Shown: positions 46,093-56,198 of the stretch, one piece after another
How the letters are laid out: each line of letters begins with the position of its first letter
Numbering within the stretch: the first letter of the stretch is position 1
Assembly (NCBI RefSeq): GCF_003206045.1
Contig: NZ_PZJM01000004.1
Span: 62,001-126,000, forward strand
Length of the DNA: 64,000 bases
Source: Salinicola lusitanus
Lineage (GTDB): Bacteria > Pseudomonadota > Gammaproteobacteria > Pseudomonadales > Halomonadaceae
Direction: 5' to 3'
Notes under the pieces: model-generated
What the model saw: the letters and a program-made list of their open reading frames with translations, nothing else
What the model was told of the DNA's origin: nothing
Database searches by the model: none
Program-made: the position numbers and the translations under genes

Positions 46093-46896
46093 GTGATCGA
46101 GGGCATCAAGCATATCGTGGCCGTCGCTTCCGGCAAGGGCGGGGTCGGCAAGTCGACCGTCACCGCCAATCTGGCGCTGGCCATGGCGGCGGAGGGCTAC
46201 CGCGTGGGCCTTCTCGACGCCGATATCTACGGTCCCAGCCAGGCCCGAATGCTGGGCCTGCCGGAGAACACCCGCCCCGAAGTGATCGACGAGAAGAGCA
46301 TGAAGCCGGTGATGGCGCACGGCATCCAGGCGATGTCGATGGCGTTCATGGTCGATATCAATCAGCCGATGGTATGGCGGGGGCCGATGGTCTCCGGTGC
46401 CTTCCAGCAACTGCTCAACCAGACGCTGTGGGACGATCTCGACTTCCTGTTCATCGACATGCCGCCGGGTACCGGTGACATCCAGTTGACGCTGGCGCAG
46501 AAGGTGCCGGTGGATGGCGCGGTGATCGTCACCACGCCGCAGGACATCGCGCTGCTCGACGCCCGCAAGGGCATCGAGATGTTTCGCAAGGTCAATGTGC
46601 CGGTGCTGGGCGTGGTCGAGAACATGAGCCTGCACACCTGTTCGAACTGCGGCCACAGCGAGCCGATCTTCGGTGCCGGTGGGGGCGAGCGCATTGCCGA
46701 GCAGTACGACACCCAGCTGCTGGGCCAGCTTCCGCTGCAGCTGTCGATCCGAGAGCAGGCCGATGGTGGCAAGCCCAGCGTGGTGGCCGAGCCGGATGGT
46801 GAGGTCGCCGCCACGTTTCGCGCCATGGCGCGCGCGGTCGTCAGCGGTGTCGCCGGGCAGGATACCGGTGGGCCCTCGATCTCGTTCAGCGACTGA
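46093..46896 (+). CDS. Mrp/ApbC iron-sulfur cluster carrier ATPase
   Basis: 267-residue P-loop protein of the Mrp/NBP35 family that carries Fe-S clusters to apo-proteins. Deviant Walker A ASGKGGVGKSTVTANLA, DADIYGPSQARMLG, DMPPGTGDIQLTLAQ and the cluster-binding CxxC of HTCSNCGHSEPIFG are present. It lacks the N-terminal DUF59 domain found in E. coli Mrp. The GTG at 46093 is chosen for its AAGGAGAG Shine-Dalgarno and family start. dcd follows 224 bp downstream, a common pairing. Confidence 0.92.
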   Translation: MIEGIKHIVAVASGKGGVGKSTVTANLALAMAAEGYRVGLLDADIYGPSQARMLGLPENTRPEVIDEKSMKPVMAHGIQAMSMAFMVDINQPMVWRGPMVSGAFQQLLNQTLWDDLDFLFIDMPPGTGDIQLTLAQKVPVDGAVIVTTPQDIALLDARKGIEMFRKVNVPVLGVVENMSLHTCSNCGHSEPIFGAGGGERIAEQYDTQLLGQLPLQLSIREQADGGKPSVVAEPDGEVAATFRAMARAVVSGVAGQDTGGPSISFSD

Positions 46897-47120
46897 TCCC
46901 GGCTCGCACGAGCCGTCGCCAGCCTCGTGCGGACGGGGTTGGCGCGTGCCGCGGAGACGCGTCTTGCCGCCATTTTTCGCCGCCGGCCAGCCTGAATGCT
47001 GTTTTCGGACGCGTCGTTTCCTTCACGGAAGCGGGCCGCTATCATGTCGCCCACCGAGAAGTTTCCCCGATGATTTCATGACGTCGTGACGACGTCTGCC
47101 CCTGTCTCAAGGACGCCTGC
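46897..47120 (+). other. mrp-dcd intergenic region
   Basis: 224 bp without a supported gene, RNA or clear hairpin. It probably holds the dcd promoter, which I cannot place. Confidence 0.3.
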
Positions 47121-47687
47121 ATGAGCATTAAATCCGACAAGTGGATTCGCCGTATGGCGGAGCAGGAGGGCATGATCGAGCCGTTCGAGGCCGATCAGGT
47201 CCGCCACGTGAACAACCAGCGAGTGATCTCCTACGGCACGTCCAGCTACGGCTACGATGTACGCTGCGCCGACGAGTTCAAGGTGTTCACCAATATCCAC
47301 TCGGCGATTGTCGATCCCAAGGCGTTCGACGAGAAGAGTTTCGTCGATATCAAGGGCGATGCCTGCGTGATTCCGCCCAACTCTTTTGCCCTGGCGCGTA
47401 CGGTGGAGTATTTCCGTATTCCACGCAGCGTGCTGACGATCTGTCTGGGCAAGTCGACCTACGCCCGCTGCGGCATCATCGTCAACGTGACGCCGCTGGA
47501 GCCGGAGTGGGAAGGGCATGTCACCCTGGAGTTCTCCAATACCACCAATCTGCCGGCCCGGATCTACGCCAACGAAGGCGTGGCGCAGATGCTGTTTCTG
47601 GAGTCCGACGAGATCTGCGACGTCTCCTACAAGGATCGCGGCGGCAAGTACATGGGGCAGCGCGGCGTAACGCTACCGCGCACCTGA
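47121..47687 (+). CDS. dcd: dCTP deaminase
   Basis: 188-residue trimeric enzyme converting dCTP to dUTP for dTMP synthesis. [61 protein letters not shown] (quoted from the active-site strand, including the Ser-Arg-Glu set) and [11 protein letters not shown] are characteristic. The monofunctional type is indicated by length and the C-terminal [19 protein letters not shown]. Confidence 0.96.
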   Translation: MSIKSDKWIRRMAEQEGMIEPFEADQVRHVNNQRVISYGTSSYGYDVRCADEFKVFTNIHSAIVDPKAFDEKSFVDIKGDACVIPPNSFALARTVEYFRIPRSVLTICLGKSTYARCGIIVNVTPLEPEWEGHVTLEFSNTTNLPARIYANEGVAQMLFLESDEICDVSYKDRGGKYMGQRGVTLPRT

Positions 47688-47718
47688 AAGAACTACCCGC
47701 GTTGACAATACTGCGTCA

Positions 47719-47776
47719 AAAACGGCCTTAAAATGCTCATTTACAACCTCGTAAACTGCGCTTTTCCGGCCGTTTT
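47719..47776. repeat. Nested palindromic element (REP/MITE-like)
   Basis: 58-bp imperfect palindrome between dcd and the aldo/keto reductase. Outer arms AAAACGGCC (47719-47727) and GGCCGTTTT (47768-47776) are perfect; inside, AAAATGC faces GCGCTTTT and TTTAC faces GTAAA. It is much more AT-rich than the flanks. It lies between convergent genes, so termination is possible, but the nested form resembles dispersed extragenic palindromes. Only one copy is in this window. Confidence 0.6.
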
Positions 47777-47825
47777 CTCCTTGTCTTGCCTGCCTCGCTC
47801 ACGTTCTTCGGTAGTTAGTTGATTA

Positions 47826-48914
47826 TCATGAGGCCGAGCGGTCATCGGTGCGGTTCTTGATGGTCTCACCGAAGCCATCCAGGAACGGCTTTTCCGCCGG
47901 ATCGAGGCGATCCATGCCGGAGACCACCCGATGCCAGTAGGGATAGAGCGGTGCCGGACGGGTCAGCCGTTCGAGACGCTGGTGCTCCTCCTGGCTCAGC
48001 TCGAGGTCGGCGGCGGCGAGGTTGTCGCGCAGGTGCTCCTCGCTGCGGGCGCCCACGATCAGTGAGGTAACGCCCGGGCGATCCTTGAGCCAGGCGAGGC
48101 AGACGCGCGGGATCGAGCAGTCGTGGGCCTCGCCGATGGCGGCCAGCGCCTCGATGATGTCGTAGGCGCGCTCCATGTCGTGGATGTAGGGCTCCGGCCA
48201 GCCGTTGCCCTGACGCGTATCCGGCGGCGTCTTCTGGCCGCGACGGACCTTGCCGGTCAGAAAGCCTTCGCCCAGCGGCCCCCAGATCAGCGAACCAACG
48301 TTCTGGTCCAGCGCCAGTGGCATCAGTTCGTACTCGGCTTCACGAGATTCCGGCGTGTAGTAGATCTGCTGGCTGATCGGCTTGTTGAAGCCGTGAAGTT
48401 CGGCCTTGCCGAGGGTCTTCATCATCTGCCAGCCGGTGTAGTTGGACGTGCCCCAGTAGCGGACCTTGCCGCTGGAGACCAGATGGTGCATCGCCTCCAG
48501 AGTTTCCTCGATGGGGGTGACGCCATCCCAGTTGTGCAGTTGATAGAGATCGATATGGTCGGTGCCGAGCCGTTGGAGGCTGGCCTCGACGGCGCGAATC
48601 AGGTGGTAGCGCGAGGCGCCGCTGGCGTTGGGATCGTCGCCCAGCGGGCTCCTCCCCTTGGTGGCGAGGATGATGTCATTGCGCTTGCTGCCGAGCGCCT
48701 TCCCGGTGATCTCCTCGGCCAGGCCCAGCGAATAGAGATCGGCGGTATCGATCAGGTTGACGCCGGCATCGAAGGCGATGTCGAGCAGTTTCTTGGCGCC
48801 CTTGACGTCGACGCTCGCTGCCTTTTCGAAACCGTTGGCACCGCCGAAAGGCACCGTGCCCAGGGTCAACGTCGATACCATCAGACCTGAATTGCCCAGC
48901 GGACGATAATCCAT
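47826..48914 (-). CDS. Aldo/keto reductase
   Basis: 362-residue NADPH-dependent AKR with TIM-barrel fold. Catalytic tetrad parts: Asp and Tyr in LIDTADLYSLGLAE, Lys in ILATKGRSP, His in DLYQLHNWDGV. Cofactor region near SLIVGARSEEHLRDNLAA. Resembles the YajO/YhdN-type AKRs acting on small aldehydes or sugars. Single gene with a GGAGAAG Shine-Dalgarno; physiological substrate unknown. Confidence 0.88.
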   Translation of the reverse strand: MDYRPLGNSGLMVSTLTLGTVPFGGANGFEKAASVDVKGAKKLLDIAFDAGVNLIDTADLYSLGLAEEITGKALGSKRNDIILATKGRSPLGDDPNASGASRYHLIRAVEASLQRLGTDHIDLYQLHNWDGVTPIEETLEAMHHLVSSGKVRYWGTSNYTGWQMMKTLGKAELHGFNKPISQQIYYTPESREAEYELMPLALDQNVGSLIWGPLGEGFLTGKVRRGQKTPPDTRQGNGWPEPYIHDMERAYDIIEALAAIGEAHDCSIPRVCLAWLKDRPGVTSLIVGARSEEHLRDNLAAADLELSQEEHQRLERLTRPAPLYPYWHRVVSGMDRLDPAEKPFLDGFGETIKNRTDDRSAS

Positions 48915-49089
48915 ATCGCTTCTCCTCCTTGGTTGCTGAAAGCTGCGCTGACGGAAATGAGAGTCGCCCGGCAGTGTGCCGGGCGCTGCACGGTATCAGT
49001 CTGGCAAAGATTGGCGTCAGGGCAAGCCAGGGGGAGAGGCCGGTGGCAACAGCATGACTCGCACGCGCCGGCATCCGGCGCGCGCGGGC

Positions 49090-49842
49090 TCAGTCGTCGA
49101 GGTCTTCGTCGAGCTCTTCGGCGGCATCGGCATGGGACATGCGCAGACCGGTGGGCGGCAATGGCATGTTGTCCAGCGTCACCTTGCCGTCGGCCGACAG
49201 CTTGATTCGGCCTTCCAGGAACCAGCGTACCGCGATGGGATAGATCAGGTGCTCGCGGGCATGGATCTTCTCGATCAGCGCGTCGATGTCCTGATCCGGC
49301 GCGACGTCGACCACGGCCTGGATCACCACCGGTCCGCCATCGAGTTCCTCGGTGACGAAGTGCACGCTGACGCCATGCTCCGAAACGCCGTCCGCCAGCG
49401 CGCGCCGGTGCGTGTCCAGGCCCTGGTAGGCCGGCAGCAGCGAGGGGTGGATGTTGAGCATGCGCCCACGGTAGTGATCGACGAAAGCCGGCGTGAGAAT
49501 ACGCATGAAACCCGCCAGTACCACCAGGTGCGGTTCGTGACGGTCGATCACCTTGATCAGCGCGGCGTCGAAGGCTTCGCGGGAGTCATACTCACGGTGG
49601 GGCAGGGCAACCGCGTCGACCCCGGCATCCTTGGCTCGCTTAAGCCCGTAGGCATCGGCCTTGTTGGCGATCACGGCGACGATTTCGCCGCCACCGAGCT
49701 CCTCGTGCTGCTGGGCGTCCAGCAGCGCCTGCAGGTTGCTGCCATTGCCGGAGATCAGCACCACCACCCGCGGCTTCTCGGCCGCGGCGGCCTCGAAGTC
49801 GTTCAACGTGTCGTGCTGTTGTGAAGGATAGTCACCGCTCAT
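49090..49842 (-). CDS. purN: Phosphoribosylglycinamide formyltransferase
   Basis: 250-residue folate-dependent GAR transformylase, third step of purine synthesis. [18 protein letters not shown] binds GAR phosphate, [12 protein letters not shown] lines the folate site, and [22 protein letters not shown] has the catalytic Asn-His pair with downstream Asp in [11 protein letters not shown]-terminus is about 25 residues longer than in E. coli and the tail is acidic (EELDEDLDD). Starts within the purM stop (4-bp overlap). Confidence 0.95.
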   Translation of the reverse strand: MSGDYPSQQHDTLNDFEAAAAEKPRVVVLISGNGSNLQALLDAQQHEELGGGEIVAVIANKADAYGLKRAKDAGVDAVALPHREYDSREAFDAALIKVIDRHEPHLVVLAGFMRILTPAFVDHYRGRMLNIHPSLLPAYQGLDTHRRALADGVSEHGVSVHFVTEELDGGPVVIQAVVDVAPDQDIDALIEKIHAREHLIYPIAVRWFLEGRIKLSADGKVTLDNMPLPPTGLRMSHADAAEELDEDLDD

Positions 49843-50933
49843 GCCGGCAGGTTCTCCAACTGGACGGCCTCGGCGCCGTCACCGCGGGCGACGATATCGC
49901 CCAGCCGATAGACCGTTTCCCCGCTGGCTTCGAGATGGGCGATGGCCTGGTCGACCTGGTCGCGGTCGACTGCGATGACCATGCCGATGCCGCAATTGAG
50001 TACCCGGTACATCTCACGCTCTTCCACATTGCCCTGCTGCTGCAACCAGTCGAAGATGGCCGGACGCTGCCAGCGGGTGACGTCGATCCGGGCCGCCAGA
50101 TCGTCCGGCAGCACGCGTGGCACGTTCTCGAGCAGGCCGCCGCCGGTGATGTGGGAGAGGGCGTGCACGTCGACGCCGCCGGAACGGATCAGCGACAGCA
50201 GCGACTTGACGTAGATACGGGTCGGCGCCATCAGCAGGTCGGCCAGCGGCTTGCCGTCGAGGGTCTCGTCGAGCTTGCCGCCACCGACCTCGAGGATCTT
50301 GCGGATCAGCGAGTAGCCGTTGGAGTGCGGTCCCGACGAGGCCAGCCCCAGCAGCACGTCGCCTTCGCTGACCTTGCTGCCGTCGAGGATCTCGGACTTC
50401 TCGACCACGCCCACGCAGAAGCCGGCCAGGTCGTAGTCGCTGCCTTCGTACATGCCCGGCATCTCGGCGGTCTCGCCGCCGACGAGCGCGCAGCCGGCCT
50501 GGCTGCAGCCCTCGCCGATACCGGTGACGACATCGGCGGCGATATCGACGTCCAGCTTGCCGGTGGCGTAGTAGTCGAGGAACTGAAGGGGTTCGGCGCC
50601 GGCGACGATCAGGTCGTTGACGCACATGGCGACGAGATCGATACCGATGGTGTCGTGTCGGCCCAGATCCATGGCGAGACGCAGCTTGGTGCCGACGCCG
50701 TCGGTTCCGGAGACCAGTACCGGCTGGCGGTAGCCGCTGGGAATTTCACACAGTGCGCCGAAGCCGCCGAGCCCACCCATGACTTCCGGACGCGAGGTGC
50801 GCTTGGCGACGCCCTTGATTCTCTCGACCAGCGCATTGCCGGCATCGATGTCGACGCCGGCGTCACGATAGGTCAAGGAATGCCGGCCAGACGAACCGGG
50901 CGCGTTCGGAGTGTCGGAAGAGGAGCGCGTCAT
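49839..50933 (-). CDS. purM: Phosphoribosylformylglycinamidine cyclo-ligase
   Basis: 364-residue AIR synthetase, fifth purine step. [22 protein letters not shown] at the N-terminus, [33 protein letters not shown] (ATP-binding loop, part), [24 protein letters not shown] and [15 protein letters not shown] are family signatures. ATG at 50933 gives normal length; the frame extension to 51149 is rejected. First gene of purMN, divergent from hda. Confidence 0.96.
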   Translation of the reverse strand: MTRSSSDTPNAPGSSGRHSLTYRDAGVDIDAGNALVERIKGVAKRTSRPEVMGGLGGFGALCEIPSGYRQPVLVSGTDGVGTKLRLAMDLGRHDTIGIDLVAMCVNDLIVAGAEPLQFLDYYATGKLDVDIAADVVTGIGEGCSQAGCALVGGETAEMPGMYEGSDYDLAGFCVGVVEKSEILDGSKVSEGDVLLGLASSGPHSNGYSLIRKILEVGGGKLDETLDGKPLADLLMAPTRIYVKSLLSLIRSGGVDVHALSHITGGGLLENVPRVLPDDLAARIDVTRWQRPAIFDWLQQQGNVEEREMYRVLNCGIGMVIAVDRDQVDQAIAHLEASGETVYRLGDIVARGDGAEAVQLENLPA

Positions 50934-51227
50934 GGGAGGACCTTTCTGAATGGGGATGATGTTCGGCGGGGCGCATTGTAGCATTGCTTCATTGAGGGAA
51001 CAGCCGAAGGGCGACGAGAGCGCGATGACAACACTGCAAATCTGGAGCGTGATCGGGGGCGCACCGGCGATCTGGCTGTCTGCCCTGCCGGAGCCGGTCT
51101 CCCCGCCGGCGTGCGATGGTGCGATCGGTGGAATCGTCGCTGCCGCCATGGGCGGCCCGTTGCCGCTTCGTGGCCGGGCGAGAAACGTCCACGTCGCCCG
51201 GGGCCCAAGCTGGGGGAGTGGATCCGC
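50934..51227. promoter_or_regulatory. Divergent purM/hda intergenic region with purM promoter
   Basis: Minus-strand TGTTCC (51002-50997), 16-bp spacer, TACAAT (50980-50975) is a fair purM promoter. The rest holds no supported gene; relatives often carry a PerM-type permease next to purM, absent here. Confidence 0.4.
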
Positions 51228-51929
51228 ATGAGCGTCGGGCCGTCACAACTCCCGCTGGGGGTCGGTCTTCGCGATGATGCGACGCTCGCCAACTACCTGC
51301 CTGGCGACAATGCGTCGCTGGTGTCGCACCTGACCGGGCAGCTGCAGGAGGGTGGGGAGTCTTTTCTCTACCTGTGGGGTGGCGAGGGCGTGGGTTGCAG
51401 CCACCTGCTGCAGGCGGCCTGCCACCAGGCGGATGCCCAGGGCAAGCGCGCGCTCTACCTTCCGCTGGATACGCTGGGACACTTCCCGCCCGACATTCTC
51501 GAAGAGCCGGAACGGCTCGATCTGCTGGCCATCGATGACCTGCAACTGGTGGTGGGGCGCAAGCGCTGGGAAGAGGCGCTGTTCCACGGCTTCAACCGCT
51601 TGCGCGATGCCGGCAAGCGGCTGGTGATCGCTGCCGACCGCTCGCCGCGCCAACTCGAGGTCAAGCTGCCGGACCTGGCTTCCCGCCTGAGTTGGGGGAT
51701 GGTGTTCCATGTCCAGCCGCTGGACGACGTCCAGCGGCTGGCCGCTCTCCAACTCCGGGCCCGGGTTCGCGGGATGGAACTGCCGGCGGAAGTGGGGCGG
51801 TATATCCTCCATCGCGGGCCGCGCCAGCTCGACCCGCTGTTCGAGATTCTCTCGCGGCTCGACCGCGCGTCGCTGTCTGCCAAGCGCAAGCTGACCATTC
51901 CTTTCGTCAAGCAGGCGCTGGAGTGGTGA
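51228..51929 (+). CDS. hda: DnaA regulatory inactivator Hda
   Basis: 233-residue AAA+ protein homologous to DnaA domain III but without the DNA-binding domain. With the beta clamp it stimulates hydrolysis of DnaA-bound ATP to limit initiation. [21 protein letters not shown] carries the N-terminal clamp-binding QLPL motif. [14 protein letters not shown] is the P-loop with Lys replaced by Cys (E. coli Hda has Arg), [12 protein letters not shown] is Walker B, and [18 protein letters not shown] the sensor/box region. ATG at 51228 with GGGGGAG. Confidence 0.93.
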   Translation: MSVGPSQLPLGVGLRDDATLANYLPGDNASLVSHLTGQLQEGGESFLYLWGGEGVGCSHLLQAACHQADAQGKRALYLPLDTLGHFPPDILEEPERLDLLAIDDLQLVVGRKRWEEALFHGFNRLRDAGKRLVIAADRSPRQLEVKLPDLASRLSWGMVFHVQPLDDVQRLAALQLRARVRGMELPAEVGRYILHRGPRQLDPLFEILSRLDRASLSAKRKLTIPFVKQALEW

Positions 51930-52017
51930 GCCGGCCCGCGCGGCCGGCGTCCCGTAGCGCCCACCTCTGACACCAATACCGGGCCCCGGTAGCGGGTATT
52001 CGACTCAAGGATCCATC

Positions 52018-53793
52018 ATGGCTCGTCGTCGTTTTGCGCTGGACCCACCCGGGATCGCCACCGCCATGCGCGCGGTCTGGCGTGAAGGCTACGGCATCGC
52101 CGACCTTCGCAAGGATGTGATGGCGGGAATCACTGTCGGCACGGTGGCCGTGCCATTGTCCATGGCGCTGGCGATCGCCACCGGCGTGGCTCCGCAGCAC
52201 GGGCTCTACACGGCGATCGTCGCCGGTGCCGTCATTGCCCTGACCGGGGGCGCCCGTTTCAGCGTATCCGGACCCACCGCCGCTTTCGTCGCCATTCTGT
52301 TCCCGATCGTTCAGCAGCATGGCCTGGGCGGCCTGCTGATCGCCTCGATGATGGCGGGCATCATCCTGATGGTGCTGGGTGCGCTCCGCATGGGGCGGCT
52401 GATCGAATTCGTCCCCTATCCCGTGGTGCTGGGCTTCACGGCGGGCATCGCGGTGGTGATTGCGGTGTTGCAGATTCCCGACTTCCTGGGGCTCTCCGGT
52501 GCCGGGCTGGGTGAACATTTCCTCGAGAACGTGGGCAGAATTGCCCGCTCGATACCGAGTCTCGACCCGTTGGAGACAGGGATCGGCATCTTCACCCTGG
52601 CGGTCATGCTGCTGTGGCCACGCGCCAGGATCCCCGTTCCCGCGCCGTTGATCGGTCTCGTCGCCGGCGCGCTGGTGGCCTATTGCGCCAATCGTTGGGC
52701 GGGCGCCGACGTCGAGACCATCGCCTCACGCTTCAGCTGGTCAGCGAACGGCGCAAGCGGAAGCGGGATTCCGCCCATCGCGCCTTCGTTCGCGCTTCCC
52801 TGGCTGCTGCCGGGCGCCGATGGCGAACCCCTCGAACTGAGCTTCGACCTGATCCGCTCGCTGCTCGGACCGGCGCTCGCAATCGCCATGCTCGGCGCGA
52901 TCGAGTCGCTGCTCTGCGCGGTGGTGGCGGATGGGCTGACCCGGAGCAAGCATGACCCCAATGCCGAGCTGATCGGGCAGGGGATGGGCAATATCGTGGC
53001 GCCGCTGTTCGGCGGAATCACGGCCACGGCCGCCATCGCGAGAACGGCCACCAACATCCGCAGCGGTGCGCGCTCCCCGATTGCCGCGCTGGTGCACGCC
53101 GGCGTGGTCCTGCTCGCGGTGATGGCACTGGCGGGGCTGCTCGGGCTGGTGCCGATGGCATCCCTGGCCGCGCTGCTGTTCGTCATCGCCTGGAACATGA
53201 GCGAGGCCCGACACGTCCTGCGGGTGCTGCGTTCGTCTCCCCCCGGCGACGTCGCCATCCTGATCACCTGTTTCGCGCTGACCGTCCTCTTCGACATGGT
53301 ACTGGCGGTGGCGGTCGGCATCGGGCTGGCGGCGGCGCTGTTCATTCGCCGAATGGCGCTGCTGACGCATACCGATCGTGTCGATGTCGAGAACCATCCC
53401 GCGACCCTGGGGCTGCCGGCCGAGATCGCGGTCTATGACATCGATGGCCCGCTGTTCTTCGGGGTTGCCGAAAAGGCGCTGACCTCGTTGCATCGCGTCG
53501 ATCCCAAGGTGCGCATCGTCATCATCGACATGGGGGGCGTTCCGAGCATGGATGGCACCGCCATCGTGGCATTTCAGGCTCTGGTCGAAGCGATGAGACG
53601 TCAGCAGGTCGCCATCATTCTGGTCGGCCTGCCTGCGCGCATCATCCTCAAGCTACGCCGCGCCGGCATCCGCAGAACCGGAACGTTGACGTACTGCCGG
53701 GATCTCCCGCGGGCCAGGAGCGTGGCGTTGCGCTGGCAACGACGGCTGACGGAGGCGAGTTCGGCCCCCGTTCAGAGCGTCACATCCCGGTAA
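52018..53793 (+). CDS. SulP-family anion transporter with STAS domain
   Basis: 591-residue inner-membrane SLC26/SulP transporter. The membrane domain (about residues 20-430) has DVMAGITVGTVAVPLSMALAIATGVAPQHGLYTAI and GPTAAFVAILFPIV. The C-terminal STAS domain (about 460-565) has VYDIDGPLFFGVAEKAL and VIIDMGGVPSMDGTAIVAFQALV. Anion could be sulfate, bicarbonate or a dicarboxylate. Its 3' end overlaps the convergent LysR gene by 22 bp. Confidence 0.9.
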   Translation: MARRRFALDPPGIATAMRAVWREGYGIADLRKDVMAGITVGTVAVPLSMALAIATGVAPQHGLYTAIVAGAVIALTGGARFSVSGPTAAFVAILFPIVQQHGLGGLLIASMMAGIILMVLGALRMGRLIEFVPYPVVLGFTAGIAVVIAVLQIPDFLGLSGAGLGEHFLENVGRIARSIPSLDPLETGIGIFTLAVMLLWPRARIPVPAPLIGLVAGALVAYCANRWAGADVETIASRFSWSANGASGSGIPPIAPSFALPWLLPGADGEPLELSFDLIRSLLGPALAIAMLGAIESLLCAVVADGLTRSKHDPNAELIGQGMGNIVAPLFGGITATAAIARTATNIRSGARSPIAALVHAGVVLLAVMALAGLLGLVPMASLAALLFVIAWNMSEARHVLRVLRSSPPGDVAILITCFALTVLFDMVLAVAVGIGLAAALFIRRMALLTHTDRVDVENHPATLGLPAEIAVYDIDGPLFFGVAEKALTSLHRVDPKVRIVIIDMGGVPSMDGTAIVAFQALVEAMRRQQVAIILVGLPARIILKLRRAGIRRTGTLTYCRDLPRARSVALRWQRRLTEASSAPVQSVTSR

Positions 53794-54785
53794 TGGGTCG
53801 GCGTCCTGGCCTGGCTCTCGCCATCAGCGGCCTTGCGCTCGCGGATCAACTGATGAAGCGTGCTCATCAGTTTCGCGGCACCGGGTGACATGCGTCGTTC
53901 GCGCAGGCTGATCAGGCCGAACGGCTGGACGCTGATGGCATCCGTCGACGGCAGGATTGCGAAACGGGGCTGAGTGCACAGCAGATCGGCGACCTCCCGG
54001 GTCGTGACGGTGACCGAATCCGACTTGTCGACCATGGCGAGCGCCATGTAGATATCCGGCGTATTGATGATTCGCTGGGGGGGAGCCACCTTGTGGTGCA
54101 GGAAGAGGTGCTCGACGCGCTGGCGCATCAGCGCCCCGGGGGGCTGGAGCACCCATGGATAGTCCAGCATCGACGCCAGATCGAAGGTCTCACGGGCGGT
54201 GAGCGGGTGATCCGCCCGGCACACGAAACACAGCGCTTCCTCCCCGATCTCCTCGAACACGAAGTCGCCGGCCGGCATTCCGCTGGGGATCCGGGCGATG
54301 GCGAAATCGAATTCGCCGTCGCGCAACCGCGGTACCAGGTTGCGGCTGACGTCGACATCGATATTGACCTCCAGGTGCGGGCTGTCGCGGTGGACGCGCT
54401 CCACCGCGCTGGCCAGCAGCGTCACGGCCGGCGCGAGAACCGTGCCGATGGAAACCGTCCCGGCGTTGCCGTCATTGAGCGCATTGATCTCTTCGCTGGC
54501 CTGGGCCAGCGAGGTCAACATGCCGCGGGCATGACGAATCAGGCTCTCCCCATACCAGTTGGGCGTCACCCCCCGTGAATGCCGGTCGAACAGCGAGACG
54601 CCGAGCAGGTGCTCGAGATCGCCCAGCAGCTTGGACGCCGCCGGTTGGCTCATGCCCAGCCGTTCGGCGGCACGATGCAGGTTGCGGCAGTCGTCGAGGG
54701 CGACGAACAGCTGGAGATGACGGAACTTGAGCCTGACGCGCAGGAACCAGTCCGGTGGCAGCAATTCGCTGGAGTGAGACTTCAT
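53772..54785 (-). CDS. LysR-family regulator (GbpR/PcaQ-like)
   Basis: 337-residue transcription factor. The winged HTH is at about residues 17-80 (LKFRHLQLFVALDDCRNLHRAAERLGMSQPAASKLLGDLE, cited in part), followed by a periplasmic-binding-like sensor domain (VSIGTVLAPAVTLLASAV; FDFAIARIPSGMP). The N-terminal WFLRVRLKFRHLQLF resembles GbpR and PcaQ, which control sugar transport and aromatic genes. It is divergent from galM and next to araFGH, so it is the probable arabinose regulator. Regulatory role inferred from context. Confidence 0.85.
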   Translation of the reverse strand: MKSHSSELLPPDWFLRVRLKFRHLQLFVALDDCRNLHRAAERLGMSQPAASKLLGDLEHLLGVSLFDRHSRGVTPNWYGESLIRHARGMLTSLAQASEEINALNDGNAGTVSIGTVLAPAVTLLASAVERVHRDSPHLEVNIDVDVSRNLVPRLRDGEFDFAIARIPSGMPAGDFVFEEIGEEALCFVCRADHPLTARETFDLASMLDYPWVLQPPGALMRQRVEHLFLHHKVAPPQRIINTPDIYMALAMVDKSDSVTVTTREVADLLCTQPRFAILPSTDAISVQPFGLISLRERRMSPGAAKLMSTLHQLIRERKAADGESQARTPTHYRDVTL

Positions 54786-54962
54786 GCCGCCATCCCGCGT
54801 ATGGATTCGACGTTTTTATAAGGCATGTTGCGCTGTTCTCGCATAGTCAGATCGGGGCGCCCGGTCTAGGGTGTAAACGATCGTGTCGGCGGAAAGGAGC
54901 CGGCCGGAACGTCAGCAACGACAATCGGGACGTGAAGCTCAAATGGAAGACAGGAGTTCACT
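54786..54962. promoter_or_regulatory. Divergent lysR/galM control region
   Basis: 177 bp with an AT-rich core (about 54815-54850, TTTTTATAAGG). LysR regulators normally act in such divergent regions. The three-block motif found upstream of araF and the gntP-family gene is not present here. Confidence 0.45.
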
Positions 54963-56198
54963 ATGACTCGCCATCTCTCTGCTGTTCACCGATGTCTCGG
55001 CATCGGCCTGCTGGGCATGATGATCGGCCCGGCCTTTCTGCAAGCCCAGGCACAAACGGTGTCGACCACCTCGTCTTCGGCCATGCCGCCGGGGATCGAG
55101 CGCTCCTCGTTCGGCCAACTGCCGGATGGCCGCGAGGTCGACTGCTACCGCATCACCAACGACAACGGCATCGAGATGCGGGTCATCAACTACGGCGGCA
55201 TCATCGTATCGCTGAAGACCCCCGACCGGGCCGGGCGGATGGATGACATCGTGCTGGGCTTCGATTCGATCGGTGATTATCTCTCCGACACCTATCGTCA
55301 GGCCAACCCCTACTTTGGTGCCTTGATCGGGCGCTACGGCAACCGCATCGCCAACGGTCGCTTCACGCTCGACGGGGAGACCTATCATCTGCCGACCAAC
55401 GATGGACCGAATACGCTGCATGGCGGCGATGTCGGATTCAATCAGCGGCTGTGGCACGCCGAGCCTTTCTCTTCCGCCGAGGGGCGAGGCTTGGTGCTGA
55501 CCTATACCAGCGCGGACGGCGAGCAGGGCTTTCCCGGACGGCTCTCGACGCGGGTCAGCTACACGTTGACCAACGACGACGAGCTGGCCATCGATTATCG
55601 CGCCAGGACGACACGCGCCACGCCGGTCAACCTGACCCAGCACAGCTATTTCAACCTGAAGGGCGAGGGCAGCCCCAGCATCCTGGACCACCAGCTGATG
55701 ATCAACGCCAGCGCCTACACGCCGATCGATGAAACCCTGATCCCGACCGGCGAGATCGCCGACGTCAGCGGTACGCCCTTCGATTTTCGCGAGCCTACCG
55801 CCATCGGCGCACGTCTGGGTCAGAAGAATACCCAGTTGGCCTATGCCAAGGGTTACGATCACAACTTCGTGCTGAGCAAGAATCCCGGACAGGACGATCT
55901 GCCGACGCTGGCGGCCAGGGTCATCGAACCCCGCAGTGGCAGGGTGCTCGAAGTGGCCACCACCGAGCCTGGTCTCCAGTTCTACTCGGGCAATTTCCTC
56001 GACGGGAGCCTCACCGGCAAGAGTGGACGTCCCTACACCCACCGTTCCGGTCTGGCACTGGAGACGCAGCACTTTCCCGACTCCCCCAACCAGCCGAACT
56101 TTCCCTCGACGATCCTGAGACCCGACGAGACCTATCACTCCCAGACCATCTATCGCTTCTCGACGACTGCATCGGAAAACCGGCTCGCCACGGATTGA
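54963..56198 (+). CDS. galM: Exported aldose 1-epimerase
   Basis: 411-residue mutarotase interconverting alpha and beta sugar anomers. A signal peptide (cleavage near LQAQAQT) directs it to the periplasm, unlike the cytoplasmic E. coli enzyme. Motifs: NYGGIIVSLKTPDR, IGRYGNRIANGRFTLDGE, NTLHGGDVGFNQRLW (His), LTQHSYFNLKG (catalytic His) and a Glu in VATTEPGLQFYSGN. In the periplasm it would supply the preferred anomer to the arabinose binding protein encoded next door. Confidence 0.92.
   Translation: MTRHLSAVHRCLGIGLLGMMIGPAFLQAQAQTVSTTSSSAMPPGIERSSFGQLPDGREVDCYRITNDNGIEMRVINYGGIIVSLKTPDRAGRMDDIVLGFDSIGDYLSDTYRQANPYFGALIGRYGNRIANGRFTLDGETYHLPTNDGPNTLHGGDVGFNQRLWHAEPFSSAEGRGLVLTYTSADGEQGFPGRLSTRVSYTLTNDDELAIDYRARTTRATPVNLTQHSYFNLKGEGSPSILDHQLMINASAYTPIDETLIPTGEIADVSGTPFDFREPTAIGARLGQKNTQLAYAKGYDHNFVLSKNPGQDDLPTLAARVIEPRSGRVLEVATTEPGLQFYSGNFLDGSLTGKSGRPYTHRSGLALETQHFPDSPNQPNFPSTILRPDETYHSQTIYRFSTTASENRLATD

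Noticed and set aside
50950-51231. 93-codon frame between purM and hda
   Set aside because: No recognisable motif, no good ribosome site, and it covers the purM promoter; more likely non-coding.
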